Below, piece by piece: positions 12,952-16,243 of a stretch of 16,243 bases of DNA. The notes below the pieces were generated by a model that saw nothing but the letters and a program-made list of their open reading frames with translations, had not been told where the DNA came from and ran no database searches. Source of the stretch: an uncultured Bacteroides sp. Lineage in GTDB: Bacteria > Bacteroidota > Bacteroidia > Bacteroidales > Bacteroidaceae. Position 1 is the first letter of the stretch, and each line of letters begins with the position of its first letter. The translations under genes were made by a program, and so were the position numbers. The stretch is taken from contig NZ_CAJTSC010000065.1 of NCBI RefSeq assembly GCF_910578895.1, forward strand, positions 1 to 16,243. Reading direction: 5' to 3'.

Positions 12952-15296
12952 AACAACCGAATCTCCTACGAACCCTGTTTTCTGTGGCGGTGACGGTTGC
13001 CTTTGCGTGCAACACGTCTGCCCAGGTGTCCGTCTGTGACAGAATACGAATAACGGACAAGGACATATTCAACTACCCGCCATCCGCGGAACCGCCTGTG
13101 AAGACGAAGAAAAACAAGACAAACCGGATAGTCTATTCGGACAGGACGGGAAACCAAAGCTATGAGGACCCGTACTTCCAGCGCAAGCGGTCATCCTGCG
13201 GGATAGGCACGCCTTACTATATAGTGGGCGAGAAGAACGGGACATACAAGCTCGTCCAAGCCGATCCTGACATTACCGGCAAGCCCAAGTCGATAATCGG
13301 CTTCCTGTATAACAGCAAGAGACACTTCAAGGAACCCGGCAAAGTCAATTATGCCGGCTGGATTCCGGCAGACAACATACTGATGTACGATCATGCCTAT
13401 CTCAATCCCCGCAACAACCGGCCGATAAGATATCGCATCGGCATAAACAGCATCGGAAAGCTGTTCGACATTCATCAATTCTTTCGCGGGGACACGCTGA
13501 ACATATACGGAGAACCGTTTTTGAAGACCCGAACGGAGGCCGGAGTTGTCAGCGGAGAGATTGTCTACTTGTACAAGGTGGATAAAAGCGGTAAATCCGC
13601 GCTGATATCCAATGCACCCGCCTTGTCGGACAGCACCAGACGCTTTCTGGGCTGGATTCCTGCAGACCTTCTTGCGGAAGCCGGACAGAATGAAGCATAT
13701 ACCCTTGATTACCCACAGTATCGAGATTCGTTGCTGTGTACCGTCAATCTGACGTATCCCGATACGCTGGCACTGCACCATGCGAATATCCAGGGAATAG
13801 TCTTGTTCGATTTAGACGGCAATGCGGAAAGTCCCACTATGGACGGGGATGTCCGTTTGAACTATCCGTTGTCCGTGTGGGATAGGAACTGGAACAAAAT
13901 CATCAATATCAAAGGCGGGGATATCATGGTCTCCGACGTCCGGAGGATGGAGGCAGAGAACAAGAGCGTACACATACATATTTTGTTCCATGATTCAGAC
14001 CGCCCTTATCTGTCACCTTATATCAATGTGCTGCAGAACCTGAAGCTGAAAATGAAGCCCGGATATAGCTACACTTTCTCGGCCACCTGCATATCTGCCG
14101 ACGGACAGAATATCCACCTGCCTCCGACGAAGGATTTTGCGGCATGGCTCGATCATGTCAAACAAACCATTTCCGACAAACAGAAAAACGAGCCGGTGGA
14201 AGAACAGCCGTCTTACGGCTTTGACGGAGCGATAAAGCAGCTCTCCTGTCATGACAATGGAATCCGCTTCGGCAACAACATCGTAGTCGTTTTAGGGACG
14301 AAACAAACCTTGTCCCTGAACAAGCAACAGCTCTCGTGGTTAGCCAGTCAACCGGTAAGACTACTGTTTGCCCAAGTAGACAGAGCGTCAGGGATACCCT
14401 ATCAGGATTATCTGTTGCAGGCCAAATCCATTTTGGACAGCCATTCCAACCAATACATAGACCATATCTCCAATTATATCGCGGATAACGGACTGGTAAA
14501 GATGGAACTGTTCAAGAACATAGAATCCACGGAGGCCAACGTGTATCTGTATGACGCACCACAGAACAGCCTTACGGTAGGAGGACTCATCTTTCCCAAA
14601 GGACGGAACAGGCTGGAACGCAATGCCTTTGAGACCGCTTTGGATTCCGTGCTATGTCAGTCCATTGAGACAGACAGCATACTGTTGCATTCCCTAAAGG
14701 AGTATGAGCGTAACATCGGTGTCCTCAGAAGTCGTCCGACATCCGAGCTGGCATACCTGTTCCATCATACGGAAAATCCGGACAGCGCACGTCTTGACGA
14801 CATAGACAGGAACAGTGTGAATGACACATATTACGTCGAAGCCACGGTGCCGGACAGTATCATGAACGGATACGAATACGGCTATCTGCTCGATGATATG
14901 GAGATGACAGACCTGTTGCAAAGCTATCGCGGACTGCTTCCGGAATTTTCGGACAGCATCCAGAAGAAAGAACTGAAGGTACTCCGCAAGCAATTCAAAC
15001 GGCAAAAGAAAAGCATCAACCGAAGTTTCTATCGAAAAATTTTGCCAAAGAATCCCTATTTGGCCCAAATCTTCTACTATAAGACCGGAATCATGGCCAA
15101 TGACACCCTTCTGCATTCGACAACGGTGAACGAACTGAAAAGAAGGAAGGTCGAATTGACGGACTTCAATGAAGACTATGCCACTCTCATCTTGAAGATG
15201 AAGCGGTTGGAGGACCTATATCAACGCAACCTTTTCGAACCTGTATTCATAGGTGGAAAGAAATATCACTTTATCCCGAAACAATTAATACTGTAA
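12948..15296 (+). CDS. tssR: TssR, large exported component of the T6SSiii membrane complex
   Basis: At 782 residues this is the largest product of the membrane-complex genes and the only one with a cleavable-type signal peptide: KQPNLLRTLF, then a hydrophobic core, with likely cleavage between A25 and Q26 (NTSA/QV), the AQ ending common in Bacteroides. A cysteine at 21 is not in a convincing lipobox. Two SH3-like modules each end in GWIPAD (137-142 and 235-240). A Rossmann-like section follows, with hydrophobic strands at about 283-288 (GIVLFD) and 445-451 (IVVVLGT), possibly a degenerate VWA-type fold. The C-terminal ~200 residues are charged and helical. TssR is known as a T6SSiii-specific family and is likely periplasmic or outer-membrane associated. 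It overlaps tssP by four bases; the next gene follows after seven. Confidence 0.82.
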   Translation: MKQPNLLRTLFSVAVTVAFACNTSAQVSVCDRIRITDKDIFNYPPSAEPPVKTKKNKTNRIVYSDRTGNQSYEDPYFQRKRSSCGIGTPYYIVGEKNGTYKLVQADPDITGKPKSIIGFLYNSKRHFKEPGKVNYAGWIPADNILMYDHAYLNPRNNRPIRYRIGINSIGKLFDIHQFFRGDTLNIYGEPFLKTRTEAGVVSGEIVYLYKVDKSGKSALISNAPALSDSTRRFLGWIPADLLAEAGQNEAYTLDYPQYRDSLLCTVNLTYPDTLALHHANIQGIVLFDLDGNAESPTMDGDVRLNYPLSVWDRNWNKIINIKGGDIMVSDVRRMEAENKSVHIHILFHDSDRPYLSPYINVLQNLKLKMKPGYSYTFSATCISADGQNIHLPPTKDFAAWLDHVKQTISDKQKNEPVEEQPSYGFDGAIKQLSCHDNGIRFGNNIVVVLGTKQTLSLNKQQLSWLASQPVRLLFAQVDRASGIPYQDYLLQAKSILDSHSNQYIDHISNYIADNGLVKMELFKNIESTEANVYLYDAPQNSLTVGGLIFPKGRNRLERNAFETALDSVLCQSIETDSILLHSLKEYERNIGVLRSRPTSELAYLFHHTENPDSARLDDIDRNSVNDTYYVEATVPDSIMNGYEYGYLLDDMEMTDLLQSYRGLLPEFSDSIQKKELKVLRKQFKRQKKSINRSFYRKILPKNPYLAQIFYYKTGIMANDTLLHSTTVNELKRRKVELTDFNEDYATLILKMKRLEDLYQRNLFEPVFIGGKKYHFIPKQLIL

Positions 15297-15303
15297 CAAT
15301 AAA

Positions 15304-16110
15304 ATGGAACCAACAAGAGAGCAGCTACAGGCCGAGATACTTGAAATCTTGTATCAGAAATGCCTTCAGAAGCCAATATGGGTGTCTTGTACCGAGATAT
15401 TCTGGAGTATCAGCAATCTCAAAGTATCGGAACGAAGTGTCAAGGATGTCCTTGATTGGCTGGTAAAAAACGATCTTGTACTTTATCAGGCAGATAAATA
15501 CCAGATTGCGAAACGTGAGTTCATAGACATATCAAGACGCAAGGCTTTGGAGAAAAAAGAGACCGAAGGAGAGGCCGATGCCAGAGTTATGGACTATGGG
15601 ACGGCAACCGTGCCGCTTCACCCGATGCACCCGCATCCCTGGCTCGACCGTCCATACCCGCAACCCGTTGGGAAATCGTCAAACACACTGTTTGCCATCA
15701 TCGCATTGGTCGCTTTCCTTATCAGCGGCACACTTGTAGGCATACTCCTGTTCAACAACTTTGCAACGGACGCACGCGGTACTACGGAACTGGCGTATCT
15801 GCCGGACAGCATACAAATCCGGCAAATGGAGGTAAGCACACCCGGACACATCCGCGACGCGTATACCACCAACCGGAACTTCAAGAGCATTCAAGCCTCG
15901 TTGGAAGCGCAGCAACGCATCAACACCGAGCTTGCGGACATCTGCAAGGCGCAGCAATCCCAAATCAATATACTGACCGCTTGCGCCAAACAACAGGCTG
16001 CGGATATCGAACATCTGGAGAAAGAGCGGAAAATCTACACATGGATGATTGCCCTTGCGCTCTTGGTATTGAGTTCGCTGCTCATCTGCCGATACGGACG
16101 TAAGAATTAA
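15304..16110 (+). CDS. Winged-helix protein with two membrane helices, T6SSiii-associated, function unknown
   Basis: This 268-residue protein is the last gene of the operon. Residues about 5-77 look like a winged-helix domain: three helices (AEILEILYQKCLQ, CTEIFWSISNLK, ERSVKDVLDWLVKNDLV) and a wing ending KYQIAKREFIDI. A charged linker is followed by a His/Pro-rich stretch (about 104-121, PLHPMHPHPW), a membrane helix at about 128-151, a predicted periplasmic segment with coiled coil (about 193-242) and a second membrane helix (246-262) with a basic tail. Both ends would be cytoplasmic. I think similar proteins occur at this place in other Bacteroidales T6SS loci, but I cannot confirm a family. 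It may be a membrane-bound regulator, or a structural protein whose winged helix contacts baseplate proteins. Confidence 0.75.
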   Translation: MEPTREQLQAEILEILYQKCLQKPIWVSCTEIFWSISNLKVSERSVKDVLDWLVKNDLVLYQADKYQIAKREFIDISRRKALEKKETEGEADARVMDYGTATVPLHPMHPHPWLDRPYPQPVGKSSNTLFAIIALVAFLISGTLVGILLFNNFATDARGTTELAYLPDSIQIRQMEVSTPGHIRDAYTTNRNFKSIQASLEAQQRINTELADICKAQQSQINILTACAKQQAADIEHLEKERKIYTWMIALALLVLSSLLICRYGRKN

Positions 16111-16150
16111 GATATGTGTCCGCAATCGGGCCTTATCGTCCATCTGTCCC

Positions 16151-16194
16151 ATGTCATCTGCCGCTTGCCGTGCGACGGATGACATTTTTGTTTT
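16151..16194 (+). terminator. Intrinsic terminator of the tssE-led operon
   Basis: ATGTCATC (16151-16158) pairs with GATGACAT (16178-16185). The stem continues through a T-G wobble, a G-C pair, one mismatch and a CGC/GCG pairing, closing a 7-base loop. The tail is TTTT-G-TTTT. It lies about 40 bases after the last stop codon. No other strong hairpin was noticed between 3440 and this site, so the plus-strand genes probably form one transcription unit. Confidence 0.8.
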
Positions 16195-16243
16195 CGGGAT
16201 TATGTTAATTATTTGTTAAATCTTATTCGATTGAATAAAAAAC

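Noticed and set aside
13003..13030. Lipoprotein signal (Cys21) in TssR
   Set aside because: The residues before Cys21 (AFA) do not fit a lipobox well, and a signal peptidase I site (NTSA before Q26) is a better match to Bacteroides exports.
1..16243. CRISPR array, tRNA, rRNA, insertion sequence or long direct repeats
   Set aside because: No regularly spaced repeats, cloverleaf-like sequences, transposase motifs or terminal inverted repeats were noticed by eye on either strand.

Overview
The window reads as chromosomal DNA of a gut-type Bacteroidales (Bacteroides, Parabacteroides or Prevotella relatives). The grounds are a nearly complete set of Bacteroidota-type structural genes for a subtype iii type VI secretion system (T6SSiii), AT-rich leaders without Shine-Dalgarno sequences, and a Bacteroides-style promoter (TAnnTTTG -7 box) in front of the main operon. 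No rRNA, tRNA, CRISPR array, transposase or integrase was seen.

Layout. (1) Positions 1-1004, minus strand: an AT-rich accessory segment with two translationally coupled genes. One is a 241-residue protein with a glycine-rich hydrophobic core. The other is the N-terminal part of a membrane protein that runs off the left edge. Together they look like a T6SS toxin-immunity (cargo) pair, but no family was recognised. (2) 1005-1416: a spacer holding what looks like a frame-disrupted gene remnant and a strong hairpin terminator. (3) 1417-3273, minus strand: tssB-tssC, the contractile sheath. (4) 3274-3439: a divergent control region. (5) 3440-16110, plus strand: one tightly packed operon of ten genes, tssE-tssF-clpV(tssH)-tssG-tssN-tssK-tssQ-tssO-tssP-tssR, plus an eleventh gene for an unrecognised winged-helix/transmembrane protein. 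It is closed by an intrinsic terminator at about 16151-16194.

How the genes work together. TssB/TssC form the sheath that contracts around the Hcp tube. TssE, F, G and K form the baseplate. ClpV is the AAA+ unfoldase that recycles contracted sheath. TssN, Q, O, P and R replace the absent TssJ/L/M and form the Bacteroidota-specific trans-envelope complex: a polytopic inner-membrane protein, three single-pass proteins (one with tandem PKD-like domains) and a large exported protein. Hcp (TssD), VgrG (TssI) and PAAR genes are not in the window and must lie elsewhere.

The most interesting points are the candidate effector-immunity pair at the left edge, the apparently degenerate first ATPase ring of ClpV, the duplicated GWIPAD modules of TssR, and the operon-terminal wing-helix/two-TM protein, which may be an under-described part or regulator of T6SSiii. 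The tssQ and tssO names are assigned mainly by gene order and could be swapped.
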